Source of the DNA: Megaustenia siamemsis
Taxonomy: Eukaryota > Mollusca > Gastropoda > Stylommatophora > Ariophantidae
Assembly (NCBI GenBank): GCA_032433765.1
Contig: JAVIAB010000139.1
Location: 42,551,946 to 42,615,945 of the forward strand
Reading direction: 5' to 3'
DNA: 64,000 nt
The position numbers were made by a program, and so were the translations under genes. Positions 1-12,022 of the stretch are shown piece after piece. Position 1 is the stretch's first letter, and each line of letters opens with the position of its first letter. The notes beneath the pieces are model-generated. The model ran no database searches. It had not been told where the DNA came from and saw only the letters and a list, made by a program, of their open reading frames with translations.

Positions 1-96
1 TCCAGAAGTCTCCGAACACTTCTGGATAGGCGGTCGAGTACATATGGGTGGAAACTCGCGTGCTAAGACGCCGATTTAAGTCTCGTACTTTACCTT
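1..96 (+). mobile_element. SINE-3, 3' part, cut by window edge
   Basis: This matches the far end of the SINE-3 copy at 7209-7531 (minus strand) over its whole length, from the 'tccagaagtctccga' motif to 'gtctcgtacttcacctt'. The tRNA-like head would lie before the window. Family membership is read directly from the two copies. Confidence 0.7.
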
Positions 97-137
97 GACC
101 ACTATAGTGGTAATGAAAATATTGTTTCCATGATCAA

Positions 138-262
138 GGCATATTTTTTTGGTGATGTGATCGGTATCACGCCAGACCGTCTTTCTAGAAAAATGTATGG
201 TACCCAATTTTTTAGCGGCTGGGAGAATTCCAAAGCCTTCTCGGGTCGAAAAAAATTCGTCA
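138..262 (-). mobile_element. diverged SINE-1 body fragment
   Basis: It is recognisable by order of motifs against SINE-1 copies on the minus strand: a 'gtgatcggtatcacgcc' stretch, then 'gaaaaatgtatggtaccca', 'ggctggg' and a 'ggtcg' end. It is much older than the other copies and has no clear target duplication. Confidence 0.45.
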
Positions 263-529
263 CTTCTAACTACTCAGCCACCGAGGGTCCAGTATGCTGG
301 TATGAGCATGTTATGAAACTTACAATATGAAAACGATCACCTTTCTTCTTTTCTGTATTTGCTCGAAGGCTATTTTTTCTACCTCCTAACTGGACAATAA
401 GCGAGGTTGGATGTGATGTGCTTCGTGTATAGTAACATTGTAGCCTTTCAGTCCAAACACATCAGATGAAATCATAACATCTCTGGATACCTGGTTGCCT
501 TCCATTTCGACCCTTACTCAACTGTTACT

Positions 530-1372
530 GAAATGAGATGATACGGATCTTGATTATCTGTTACTACAGGGAGATGGTGTAGGATCTTGATTATCTGTTA
601 CTGCAGGGAGATGGTGTAGGATCTTGAGTATCTGTTACTGCAGGGAGATGGTGTAGGATCTTGATTATCTGTTACCGCAGGGAGATGGTGTAGGATCTTG
701 ATTATCTGTTACCGCGGGGAGATGGTGTAGGATCTTGATTATCTGTTACTGTAGGGAGATGGTGTAGGATCTTGATTATCTGTTACTGCAGGGAGATGTG
801 TAGGATCTTGATTATCTGTTACTGCAGGGAGATGGTGTAGGATCTTGATTATCTGTTACTGCAGGGAGATGGTGTAGGATCTTGATTATCTGTTACCGCA
901 GGGAGATGCTGTAGGATCTTGATTATCTGTTACCGAAGTGAGATGATGTAGGATCTTGATTATCTGTTACCGCAGGGAGATGAAGTAGGATTTTGATTAT
1001 CTGTTACTGCAGGGAGATGGTGTAGGATCTTGATTATCTGTTACTGTAGAAGATGGTGTAGGATCTTGATTATCTGTTAATGTAGAAGATGGTGTATGAT
1101 CTTGATTATCTGTTACTGTAGAAGATGGTGTATGATCTTGATTATCTGTTACTGCAGGGAGATGGTGTAGGATCTTGATTATCTGTTACTGTAGAAGATG
1201 GTGTATGATCTTGATTATCTGTTACTGTAGAAGATGGTGTATGATCTTGATTATCTGTTACTGAATGGAAATGGTGTAGGATCTTGATTATCTGTTACTG
1301 TAGAAGATGGTGTAGGATCTTGATTATCTGTTACCGCAGGGAGATGGTGTAGGATCCTGATTGTCTTTTACT
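530..1372. repeat. minisatellite, 37-bp unit (about 23 copies)
   Basis: The unit begins 'gatcttgattatctgttact' and continues with 'gcagggagatggtgtag'. A shorter variant with 'gtagaagatggtgtat' dominates the right third, which suggests local spread of a deletion variant. No gene is seen inside. Confidence 0.95.
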
Positions 1373-1506
1373 GCCGATCTTTAAAAAATAAGCCAACATT
1401 CGACCACTGACCCCTTTCAGTCTAAACCCTGTTGGGTGTCTTGATCTCATTAAGACCATTAAACAAGTAACAGTGAATAGAGGAACATGTTTCAGTAATT
1501 TCCGTT

Positions 1507-1735
1507 CGCCAGCTTTATATCTCTAGCAAAGTCCCGAGTGACTGAATTTTGCACAGATATCGCCTTTTCTCTATTTCCCACACTAACCTCCGCGTGTTCA
1601 TGTGTCCCTCGCTATACAGGCAGATATTCTCCGACTTCAGAGGTACTTTTATTTCTTATCGTCGAGAGTTTTCACGTCTTTTGTGTACATTTGTTTCGTA
1701 TCAACTGTCGAAATTTTAGCCTATTCTTTTACATT
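1507..1735 (-). mobile_element. SINE-4 body
   Basis: It aligns with the copy at 31560-31885: 'gccagcttt', 'gcaaagtcc', 'ctgaattttgca', 'gtccctcgc', 'gtacttttatttcttatcgtcga' type blocks occur in the same order. The tRNA-like head present at 31.8 kb is missing here, and the TG tract begins just to its right. Confidence 0.6.
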
Positions 1736-1750
1736 TCCAATTACTGATTA

Positions 1751-2635
<885 letters not shown>

Positions 2636-2654
2636 AATGCACACGAGACCTCCT

Positions 2655-2790
2655 GTTTTTGTTGTTTTCGAGAAGACTAGACATCAAATCTCACTACTCT
2701 GAGACTAGGAGAGGGTAAAGCCACGAAGAAAACACGGATTCTATTTTTGACAAATTTCCTACAAACCTGTGGGTGGGATTCGGAAACGGG
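2655..2790 (-). mobile_element. SINE-6, 3' part with single-copy tail
   Basis: On the minus strand this reads through 'cgtggctttaccct' and then one 'gtgagatttgatgtctagtc' tail. The same order is found at 5924-6100, where the tail has become a minisatellite. This copy keeps the unamplified state. Confidence 0.6.
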
Positions 2791-2847
2791 AACATCTTAT
2801 CGATCGGCGATTTATCTCTAAACCACCAATTCTTCTAAACACGGAGA

Positions 2848-4372
2848 AAGATATGAAAGACTTGACAGGGAAAACTCCCATACACATAGGAGGAAACAAT
2901 GGAGAAAGATATGAAAGACTTGACAGGGAGAACTTCCATGCACATAGGAGGAAACAATGGAGAAAGATATGAAAGACTTGACAGGGAGAACTTCCATGCA
3001 CATAGGAGGAAACAATGGAGAAAGATATGAAAGACTTGACAGGGAGAACTTCCATGCACATAGGAGAAACAATGGAGAAAGATATGAAAGACTTGACAGG
3101 GAGAACTTCCATGCACATAGGAGGAAACAATGGAGAAAGATATGAAAGACTTGACAGGGAGAACTTCCATGCACATAGGAGGAAACAATGGAGAAAGATA
3201 TGAAAGACTTGACAGGGAGAACTTCCATGCACATAGGAGGAAACAATGGAGAAAGATATGAAAGACTTGACAGGGAGAACTTCCATGCACATAGGAGGAA
3301 ACAATGGAGAAAGATATGAAAGACTTGACAGGGAGAACTTCCATGCACATAGGAGGAAACAAGGGAGAAAGATATGAAAGACTTGACAGGGAGAACTTCC
3401 ATGCACATAGGAGGAAACAATGGAGAAAGATATGAAAGACTTGAGGGGGAGAACTTCCATGCACATAGGAGGAAACAATGGAGAAAAATATGAAAGACTT
3501 GACAGGGAGAACTTCCATGCACATAGGAGGAAACAATGGAGAAAGATATGAAAGACTTGACAGGGAGAACTTCCATGCACATAGGAGGAAACAATGGAGA
3601 AAGATATGAAAGACTTGACAGGGAGAACTTCCATGCACATAGGAGGAAACAATGGAGAAAGATATGAAAGACTTGAGGGGGGAGAACTTCCATGCACACA
3701 GGAGGAGAACAATGGAGTAAGATATCAAAGACTTGAGGGGGAGAACTTCCATGCACACAGGAGGAGAACAATAGAGAAATATATCAAAGACTTGAGGGGG
3801 AGAACTTCCATTCACACAGGAGGAGAACAATGGAGAAAGATATCAAAGACTTGAGGGGGAGAACTTCCTTGCACACAGGAGGAGAACAATAGAGAAAGAT
3901 ATCAAAGACTTGAGGGGGAGAACTTCCATTCACACAGGAGGAGAACAATGGAGAAAGATATCAAAGACTTGAGGGGGAGAACTTCCATTCACACAGGAGG
4001 AGAACAATGGAGAAAGATATCAAAGACTTGAGGGGGAGAACTTCCTTGCACACAGGAGGAGAACAATAGAGAAAGATATCAAAGACTTGAGGGGGAGAAC
4101 TTCCATTCACACAGGAGGAGAACAATGGAGAAAGATATCAAAGACTTGAGGGGGAGAACTTCCATTCACACAGGAGGAGAACAATAGAGAAAGATATCAA
4201 AGACTTGAGGTGGAGAACTTCCATACACACAGAAGGAGAGGAATAGAGAAAGATATCAAAGACTTGAGGGGGGGGGGGGACTTCCATTCACACAGGAGGA
4301 GAACAATGGAGAAAGATATCAAAGACTTGAGGGGGGGGGGGGGGGGGAGGAGAACAATAGAGAAAGATGGAC
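2848..4372. repeat. minisatellite, 58-bp unit (about 26 copies)
   Basis: Units contain 'ggagaaagatatgaaagact' and 'gggagaacttccatgcacat'. Two subfamilies are separated: 2848-3670 has 'gacagggagaacttcc' and 'aggaggaaacaa', while 3670-4372 has 'gagggggagaacttcc' and 'aggaggagaacaa'. Because 58 is not a multiple of 3 and the minus strand lacks stops, all three minus frames stay open for about 950 bp; I do not read these as genes. The last units carry poly-G runs at 4267-4279 and 4330-4348. Confidence 0.97.
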
Positions 4373-4374
4373 AA

Positions 4375-5920
4375 CGCAATGTGTTGACGATCCAGATATC
4401 CCTATGTTTGGAACACATGCAGTTCCCTCGCCGGTGTATTTGCGTTGTCTTCTTCCTGTACGAAATATGGAAACTGCCGATAACAAACGTATGTGACGAG
4501 AACACTGATATAAATGACATTATTGATATCCGCCAGATTTTGGACTTTATCCGTTAGAAGACAAAAATGTAAAGACAACCCAAAGTATATCATGTCACAG
4601 TATCAATTTGAAAAATATAGATTGATACGGAGTTGTGATTATGATTGAATTGGGAGAATAAAAAGTAATAATATCAAAAAAGAACATGATGACTACAGTT
4701 TAATGTCAAACAAAGACGACACAAAATGACTCGACGTTGCAGCCAGAAGACGCTTTTCATGTTTTGTTTTTCTTAAACATCATTATCCCCATTGAAGGCC
4801 TTCCCTGACTGTTCTATAGGGACACTGCAACTGCATTGTGGTTGTAAATATGTTTTCGCGTATAAGCTACTTTAATGAAAGCCGACATGAAAAATCGACT
4901 CCAGAAACATGAAAATTAAAACTCGGATATTACAATAAGCAACACAATTTGTTGATCTGCAAGGAAATAAAAATTCAAGTTTTAAACACAAGGAGAATAT
5001 AATATTCCATGCTTAAACAAATGAAGGAATAATGGCACAGTGCAATAAATGAGGGAGATATGAGATATTCTGAACACAAACTTCAAGATGCCATCTCAGA
5101 TATGAGATTCGAAAACCGCACTGTTTGTTGAGTTTATAGCGGTCGATAGGATATCATTCATAGCTAAAGTGATTTAGTGTGGAGATTATAATAATGTCGG
5201 AGAGTGGTATAGCAAACGACAACGAATAAAATGTAAAACATACGACGGATAGATAAAGGTAAAATAAATGGGTTCAGTACAATACTATAATTAATTATAT
5301 ATATGGAGTGTGTGAAAGGCTGTAGGCATCACAACAGAAAAGCACACAGAAACACAAAGAGAGAGAGAGAGAGATGACTGCAAATCCTATGACGCTATAA
5401 TTAATAGGAAAATTACCATGGAAATTATCAGTTTCATTACAAGACTCGGTAATAATCCTTAAATTAAATCGTAATGCTTGTTATACTTATCATTTTCATC
5501 TCTATAATGCTAAACAATAAACTGGTCTACGTGCATCAGTACACAGTGTCTGAATTAAAGAGTTCATTTTGATAAACAGAAAATACATCCATAAACAAAA
5601 CTTCCTTCTGTATGTTACGTTATTTTTTAAGGACATATATATTTTTTTTTATATTTTACATTTTCTAATGTATTTAGTTGGAAAAGTGAAATAAACGCAG
5701 CATGGGACACAACCGACTCTTCATATTTAAATTATATGGCAGCTATTTCTTTGCGCATTATATCTTTTTTGATGTTTGTTCTTTCTCAGATCCCATATTA
5801 AATACTTACTGTTGCTTCCTGTTCAACGTATTATTTAAAAAAAACAAGTTAATAACACAATTAAATATTGTGCAGAAACACGGGAGGATAGAATCAGAAA
5901 GATGTTGCCTCTATAAGGAT
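4375..5920. other. AT-rich stretch, no gene seen
   Basis: No supported coding region or recognised repeat family. It holds a short (GA)n run near 5358-5374 and several oligo-A/T runs. Confidence 0.6.
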
Positions 5921-5923
5921 GAG

Positions 5924-6040
5924 GGATGGGTGGTCTAGAAGTAGTACGTCGGCCTCTGGGCACAGAGGATTTTGGGTTCGAGGGGCAGTAGGAACTTTCC
6001 ACCTCGAATCTGTGGTTTTTTCGTGGCTTTACCCTTCCTT
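5924..6040 (+). mobile_element. SINE-6 with tRNA-like head
   Basis: The head has an A-box-like 'gggtggtctagaagtagt' and a B-box-like 'gggttcgagg'. It is followed by 'cgtggctttaccct' and then directly by the 31-bp minisatellite, whose unit is the tail of this SINE (compare 2655-2720). Confidence 0.6.
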
Positions 6041-6955
6041 CATCTCTGGATAATGAGATCTTATGTCTAGTCCTCTTTGGATAGTGAGATGATATGTTCA
6101 GTCCTTTCTGGATAGTGAGATCTTATGTCTAACCCTCTCTGGATAGTGAGATCCTATGCCTAGCCCTCTACGGATTGTGAGATCCTGTATCTAGCCCTTT
6201 CTGGATAGTGAGATCCTATATCTAGCCCTCTCTGGATAGTGAGATCCTATATCTAGCCCTCTCTGGATAGTGAGATCATATATCTAGCCCTCTCTGGATA
6301 GTGAGATCCTGTATCTAGCCCTTTCTGGATAGTGAGATCCTATATCTAGCCCTTTCTGGATAGTGAGATCCTATGTCTAGCCCTCTTTGGATAGTGAGAT
6401 CCTATGTCTAGCCCTCTCTGGATAGTGAGATCCTATGTCTAGCCCTCTCTGGATAGTGAGATCCTATGTCTAGCCGACTCTGGATAGTGAGATCCTATGT
6501 CTAGCCGACTCTGGATAGTGAGATCCTATGTCTAGCCCTCTCTGGATAGTAAGATCCTATGTCTAGCCCTCTCTGGATAGTGAGATTCTATGTCTAGCCG
6601 ACTCTGGATAGTGAGATCCTATGTCTCGCCGACTCTGGATAGTGAGATCCTATGTCTCGCCGACTTTGGATAGTGAGATCCTATGTCTAGCCGACTCTGG
6701 ATAGTGAGATCCTATGTCTAGCCGACTCTGGATAGTGAGATCCTATGTCTAGCGGACTCTGGATAGTGAGATCCTATGTCTGGCCGACTCTGGATAGTGA
6801 GATCCTATGTCTAGCCCTCTCTGGATAGTGATATCCTATGTCTAGCCGACTCTTGGTAGTGAGTTCCTATGTCTAGTCCTCTCTGGATAGTGAGATCCTA
6901 TGTCTAGCCCTCTCTGGGTAGTGAGATCCTATGTCTAGCCGACTCTGGATAGTGA
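6040..6955. repeat. minisatellite, 31-bp unit (about 30 copies)
   Basis: Unit 'ctctggatagtgagatccta' plus 'tgtctagccct'. Variants with 'gccgact' instead of 'gccctct' form a block at about 6460-6850, suggesting a secondary expansion. The unit derives from the SINE-6 tail. Confidence 0.96.
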
Positions 6956-7208
6956 TTTGAACTGAAAAAGTTAAAAATAGTAGGCTATAATAGCCACTGT
7001 CCTGGCAAAATTGATAAGTAATTTAATCCACCGGAAATGGATCCCAGTTCGCGCAAAGGTCTTCAAGCACATGTGTTAGGCATCTCCTTAGTGGTTCTCA
7101 GTATTTTAATGAGAATGTTGGAGAACCTACGGATGTGTCCTGTGTGCAGTGATGGTGATGATCCAAACGTAACATAATATTTTACTCAAACGCATTATTT
7201 TGTATTAT

Positions 7209-7531
7209 AAAGGTGAAGTACGAGACTTGAATCGGCGTTTTATTACGCGAGTTTTCACCCATATGTGCTCGGCCGCCTATCCAGAGTGATCGGAGACTTC
7301 TGGATAGTGTCGCTTCAAGCATCGAAACTCACGATGTGATGCGGCATTCCTCACCTACTCAGAGCAATACCCTGGTACCCATTTCTGCCAGCGGCTGGGT
7401 CGACCGCGGGGGTATTTTTTTTTTTAACAACGAGTAGAATTCACACATCTTCCAGCAGGAATCGAACACGTGTTGTCCGAAAGTTGATAGCCCAGTCGAG
7501 TGGTTTTCCTATCTAGGCTACCGAAGCTCCC
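7209..7531 (-). mobile_element. SINE-3, full-length tRNA-derived copy
   Basis: Read on the minus strand it starts with a tRNA-like head, 'gggagcttcggtagcctaga' (A box), and has a B-box 'gttcgattcc' about 60 bases on. The body ends in the same block as window positions 1-96. The flanks both hold a 'ttatttt..gt' string that may be the target duplication. Confidence 0.7.
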
Positions 7532-7705
7532 TTATTTTTTGTCCTTATCTATTATTACAGTATCTGCCTGTTTATATACCAAGCGAACTTTATTGATTCA
7601 GTTTTGGTCATTGAAGTGGGAAGATGGCTACTACAGTTCAAATGTTTGTATTTTGTGTTTGTATATAGGAAAGAAATATATCAAACAGTTTAAAAGAAAT
7701 CTAGT

Positions 7706-7890
7706 AGAGGTAAAGGCATCAAAATGCACCAAGATGCGTAGAGATGCGAAGCTGCTGTAAAGCTGATGATAATGGCGATACTAAAAAAAGAAAGAAAAAA
7801 AGTGGTATGCTGTCAGCTTTACGTGGTGATGGACGAAACAAAGTCGACGTTTCGGCCAAGTAGGCCTTCATCTGGACGAACAACAAAGAC
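7706..7890 (-). mobile_element. ribozyme-bearing repeat, copy E1
   Basis: Its order of blocks ('gaggtaaaggcat', 'gcgaagctgctgtaaa', 'gtggtatgctgtcagcttta', then the motif at 7825-7884) is shared with 41262-41440 and in part with 15310-15400. It carries a hammerhead-like motif on the minus strand. The resemblance is to Penelope-like elements or retrozymes, but no reverse transcriptase is visible. Confidence 0.5.
7825..7884 (-). ncRNA. hammerhead-ribozyme-like motif (H1)
   Basis: On the minus strand: core 'CAGATGA' (CUGANGA with U4 changed to A), one extra A, stem II 'GGCC/GGCC' around a 5-base loop, then 'GAAA'. Stem III is ACG/CGT closed by a 12-base loop and is followed by the cleavage-type C of GUC. 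I cannot show stem I pairing. The changed U4 probably makes this copy inactive. Confidence 0.45.
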
Positions 7891-8084
7891 AAAAATTATA
7901 TATAACGATATATTAACAAATATAACTACATGGCGATAAAATGCTAAATACTAAAGAGAGGAAAAATTAAAAAATGGTCACTTCCCTGTGTTCCTGATCT
8001 GGGTCAGTCTCGAAATGGACTGAATTGATACGACAGGGCTGATTATAAGAAATCTACCACGAAGTGGATAAGCAACCGTAGAGA

Positions 8085-8190
8085 TATAAAGTTGAGGTGC
8101 GACATGATCATGTGTCGAAGGTCTATAAAAATGATAACTAACAACGTATTCCCTTGACGCCCGCGTGATGGAGTTATTTAGATTTTTTCT
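8085..8190 (+). mobile_element. diverged SINE-1 tail
   Basis: The string 'atcatgtgtcgaaggtct' is followed by 'aaaatgataactaacaac', 'attccct' and a 'gcgtgatgg' end. This follows the order of the SINE-1 3' half with many substitutions. Confidence 0.45.
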
Positions 8191-8416
8191 TTTTTAAGAG
8201 ACGATGTGATGATTAGATGATGCTGGTGATAATGGTGAAGATAATAACAACGATGATGATGGTGGTTGTTGTGGTTACGATAATGAAGATAGTGATGGCG
8301 TGTACGACAATGATGAAATAGAATCAACAACAGTACAATCCAACAATGGCCCATTGCACTCCGACCTCGTCTTATCAAACACCATAATCATTTCAGAGTC
8401 GACACACACCGTACAC

Positions 8417-8850
8417 AGATGAGGACGTGGCACTGGTGAGGACGTGGCACAGGTGAGGACGTGGCACGGGTGAGGACGTGGCACAGGTGAGGACGTGCAC
8501 AGGTGAGGACGTGGCAAGGTGAATACGCGGCACAGGTGAGGACGCAGCACAGGTGAAGATGTGGCACAGGTGAGAACGCGGAACAGGTGAGCACGTAGCA
8601 CAGGTGAGTACGCAGAACAGGTGAGGACGCGGCACAGGTGAGGACGTGGCACAGGTGAGGACACGGCATAGATGGGGACGCGGCACAGGTGAATCCGCGG
8701 CACAGGTGAGGACACGCACAGGTGAGGACACGGCACAGGTGAGGACGCAGCATAGGTGAGGACGTGGCACAGGTGAGAACGCGGAAGAGGCGTGGACGTG
8801 GCACAGGTAAGGACGCGGAAAAGGTTAGGCGTAGCACAGGTGATGACGTG
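8417..8850. repeat. minisatellite, 17-bp unit (about 25 copies)
   Basis: Unit 'gaggacgtggcacaggt', GC-rich against its surroundings. All minus frames are open only because the unit lacks stop triplets. Confidence 0.95.
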
Positions 8851-8859
8851 GCACATGTC

Positions 8860-9925
8860 AAGGCACCACAATTAATTTGAGAGAGGAAGTTACAATTGTT
8901 TCAGTGTTTAAAACCGTAGACATTTTACTTTCTCCTTTAGTCCAGACAGGAGCAATCTACAGATTAATAAAAATGCTCAATTTTCAAACAGTTCGTTTAC
9001 AGTCTATTCTATTAATAGAATCAGTTTTTTTGCAGTCAGGGTATCCATATCCACTTCACCGCCCGTTCCAGCATTTCTAAAAACGTCTGCAGACTGCATG
9101 TTCCTGAGCTGATTGTAGTTACATCTACTTTCCCAACTACTCACTCCGGATCGACCCCTCTTCCGCCTTTAGACCCACTGGTCCCTTAATATATACATTC
9201 TTGATCTACCCACTTCCTCCACTTCCCTTACGTAATGAAGAACAACCTCAGCGATTTCCTCTTTGCTGATAGTCAGAGTACGATCAGCGTCGGAACTGGC
9301 AGCGAACTTGTCAAATTAACAAGGAAATGGAATCACTGAAAACCAGCACAATGCGAAGAGCATACTGAAGGCACTTGATATTGACCACAGAACATGTATG
9401 TTCTTGTCCGTCATAAAAGTATGATACAATCTTGTGTCCAAGTATCATTTGAAAAACCCGACCACTTTACATAGAAATAGTACCGGATACTTTCATCCAC
9501 AAAGCGAGAACTGTGCCTAGAACCCTTGCGCCCTGTGCTTGAGTATCTCAAAAGATTTATTTCTCTTTGTTTCATTGTGTCCACACAACTCTTGTATAAT
9601 CCATCTCAGATATTGATCACGACTAGCGATGAGTGTTCATACTGATTGATTCAGTTTGATCAGCAGATTTTCCGATTGATTTCATAAGTTATAATCGAAA
9701 CAAGGGTGAAGGTTGATTAGAATCGATCAGTTTGCACGCAGTATATAACACTGCCTTCTGGACTCGTCAGCAATTTTATCATCACCATCATCTAGCACCG
9801 TGCCTGCTGGCATAGGTGATCATGTCTTTTCTAACACTTAGCGTTCAGTAGCTGGCCGCTTTCAGATTGTGTAACACACAGCGGTTTAAATACCGTTTCT
9901 TTCATTGTTGTTGCTAAATCCTGTT
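8860..9925. other. no gene or repeat recognised
   Basis: Mixed-composition sequence with stops in all frames. I see no splice-flanked exon, tRNA or repeat family member. Confidence 0.5.
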
Positions 9926-10110
9926 ATACTGAACTAAACCTGTTTCGTTTCGACATTTCGCAGTTCATATTCTGCTACCAGTTCTTCTATTCATACCTTT
10001 TTCATAAACATTTTTACATGTTTGTTGTTTTCACTGACGAAGGCTTTCCGTCCGACATGTAGGATCTATTTTTTGTGGTATTGCATAATCTAGTAAAGCT
10101 GAATTAATGT
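9925..10110 (+). mobile_element. ribozyme-bearing repeat, copy E3
   Basis: A plus-strand core 'ctgacga' (an intact CUGANGA) is at 10034-10040, then 'aggctttccgtcc' and 'gaca' where GAAA is expected. The downstream 'agtaaagctgaattaatg' block resembles the block after the motif in copy E4. At 9960-9985 a minus-strand 'cgaaatgtcgaaa' may be the remains of an inverted partner. Confidence 0.35.
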
Positions 10111-10269
10111 TTATTTCTATTTTAATTAAACAGAAACACACACACACACACAAATAAAGAAAAAGAAACGAAACGTTATTCCAAACACCAGTAACGCAAA
10201 TTAAACCACACTCAACATGTGGAGATAATTGGAAAGTGTTTTTGTATTGCCAGATGACATGAAAGTAAT

Positions 10270-10529
10270 AAAAAAAAAGTAAAGTACCCCCGTCACGCCA
10301 AGTGGCGTATTGGGAATATGGTGTTAGTGACCATACATTTTACAGACCTTCGGCACATGATTTTTGGGGTAATGTGGTCAATATTACGCCCGTGCCGCTT
10401 CACTTTCCCAGAAAAAATCCGGTACCCATTAAAGGCTGGGTGAACCCGGAAGCCGTCGGTTGGGATCGAACCCTACCCTTTGTCCTTTGTAGTCCAGTTC
10501 ACTAACCACTGAGCTATCGCGGCTCCCAT
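10270..10529 (-). mobile_element. SINE-1 copy, complete, with target duplication
   Basis: The minus strand has A box 'tagctcagtggttagtga' and B box 'gggttcgatccc', as in a tRNA-type Pol III promoter. The element ends in 'tactttactttttttt' rather than poly(A). A 13-bp duplication 'acatgaaagtaat' lies at 10257-10269 and 10530-10542, so both ends are fixed. Length is 260 bp. Confidence 0.92.
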
Positions 10530-10542
10530 ACATGAAAGTAAT

Positions 10543-11140
10543 GCCTTGTGGCAAATTATTTCTGTCTGAAACTGATACAAAGGTTTGATATCTTTATACC
10601 TTATTATTATGTTTTTTACACCTCCATGAGCCAATATACTTGCTTGAAAATTTAAAGCGTGCAAAATATTTAACGTAAAGAAAACAATACACAACCTATA
10701 GTGATGTTGGTCACGTTAGCAAAAAACGTTTTCATTGTAGTGTAAAAATATGAACACAAATACAATATGTTTTTTTCCAAACGGCTATTGATATGGAATG
10801 ATTTTTTTTCTTCTCACAATTACAAGAACACTTTTTTTCTGTTTTCTGTGTGGAGAGATAGATAGATAGAGAGAGAGAGATAGAGTTGTATATCTGTATA
10901 TGTATCCGCTGCGGGAGCCAAAATCCAGGGTACTGTTCATATTTTAGACCTCTACTCTAAAACATAATAAATGCAAAATGTAATAAACACTTGGATTCCA
11001 TCAGACGTATAATTACAGTATCCATTAATATAACGTCAGAGATTATGGTACACATTGCACTAGATTAAAAATGGCTTCAACAAGCTGACGAATATCAGGA
11101 GATTCAAAGTACTCAATAAAGGTAATTAAAAAAAAACTTC
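10543..11140. other. no gene seen; short GATA/GA tract
   Basis: AT-rich. A (GATA)/(GA) run lies at 10857-10885. No coding signal or recognised repeat. Confidence 0.5.
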
Positions 11141-11206
11141 ATTTGTTCAACTCTTAAATGATACCAGTGCTAACATATGGATGCGAAAGCGGGAAATCCA
11201 CACAGA
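11140..11206 (+). mobile_element. nLTR-d-like LINE, left half of a split copy
   Basis: It translates to a 'VLTYGCES' motif typical of the segment after the reverse transcriptase in these LINEs. The reading resumes at 12037-12160 with 'RKLNAFECKCISRI', so one LINE was split by the two insertions between. Confidence 0.6.
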
Positions 11207-11645
11207 TACGATCGTCATCATCATCATCAAGTACCGGGCCAGCTGGCGTAGGTGATCATGTTCGATCTCGACAGTTATTTATCATTTCTGTTGTTGACCC
11301 CCTGCCAAGCCATTCTCTTAAGCTGTCTGATATCTTCTCTCTTTGTTTTCCTCTATCTCTTCGTCCCTCAACTTTCCCAGTTGTTACAATATATTCCAGC
11401 TGTTGCCTAATTAGATGACCAAAAAACTGTAATTGTTTCTTTCTATTGGAAATTAGCTTTATTTGCTTTGGCCTATTTCAGAACGGTTTCATTACTTTTC
11501 ATAGCTGTCCATGGTATTCTCAACATTCTTCTGTAAAATCACATTTCTACAGCCTCCAGTGATTTTCTTGTCTGTTGTCTTATTGTCCACGATTCACATG
11601 TATATGTTAAGACTGGCTCTACATAACATTTAAGAATTCATTTCT
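11207..11645 (-). mobile_element. nLTR-a LINE 3' end
   Basis: Minus-strand copy, 5'-truncated. It has the C-terminal Arg/Lys-rich segment and the end motif corresponding to 'YASRPGT' before a (GAT)n tail, seen as (ATC)n at 11207-11228. It is inserted in the nLTR-d-like LINE. Confidence 0.75.
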
Positions 11646-11660
11646 TAGACTTCAGATAGG

Positions 11661-12022
11661 TTGTTGACGGAATGCCACGAGTTGATGCGGGCAGGTTGCC
11701 CTTTGACTCATTAGATGTGGCGGGTCGTAATGGCTTTCTTGACATTCCCGGCTCTTACTGGAAAGGTTGGAGTTCGTATATCCCAGGCTATGTTGGGAAA
11801 CTACAGGTCCAGCCCAGAGGTACTGCAATACTGGGTCTTCTATATCAGTAACAGCCACCACTACAGGGAACACGGCGATCCTAGCTTCTGTTAGCCAGTC
11901 CGTTTTGGCGCAGACTGTTACCAGGGGAGACCACGAGGAGGTAGAACTGCTAGGTCTTGGTCAGCTGATGGTGCGCCGACCCTGCTATTGTGACCGCAAG
12001 TCGCAGGCGCTTCTGCTCCCCC
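11661..12022. mobile_element. GC-rich retroposon with U2-like hairpin
   Basis: A 362-bp GC-rich unit flanked by an exact 14-bp duplication 'agacttcagatagg' (11647-11660 and 12023-12036). The minus strand holds 'gtattgcagtacctc' inside a CCCAG/CTGGG stem near 11810-11840. This resembles the 3' hairpin of U2 snRNA, with both stem sides changed in a compensating way. No poly(A) and no tRNA boxes are obvious. The mobility is well supported; the U2 link is inference. Confidence 0.65.

Noticed and set aside
2759..3830. Three overlapping minus-strand frames of 317-331 codons
   Set aside because: All are the 58-bp minisatellite read in three frames; the period is not a multiple of 3 and no start context or splice sites support a gene.
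8275..8871. Cys/Pro-rich minus frames up to 198 codons
   Set aside because: Readings of the 17-bp minisatellite in every frame.
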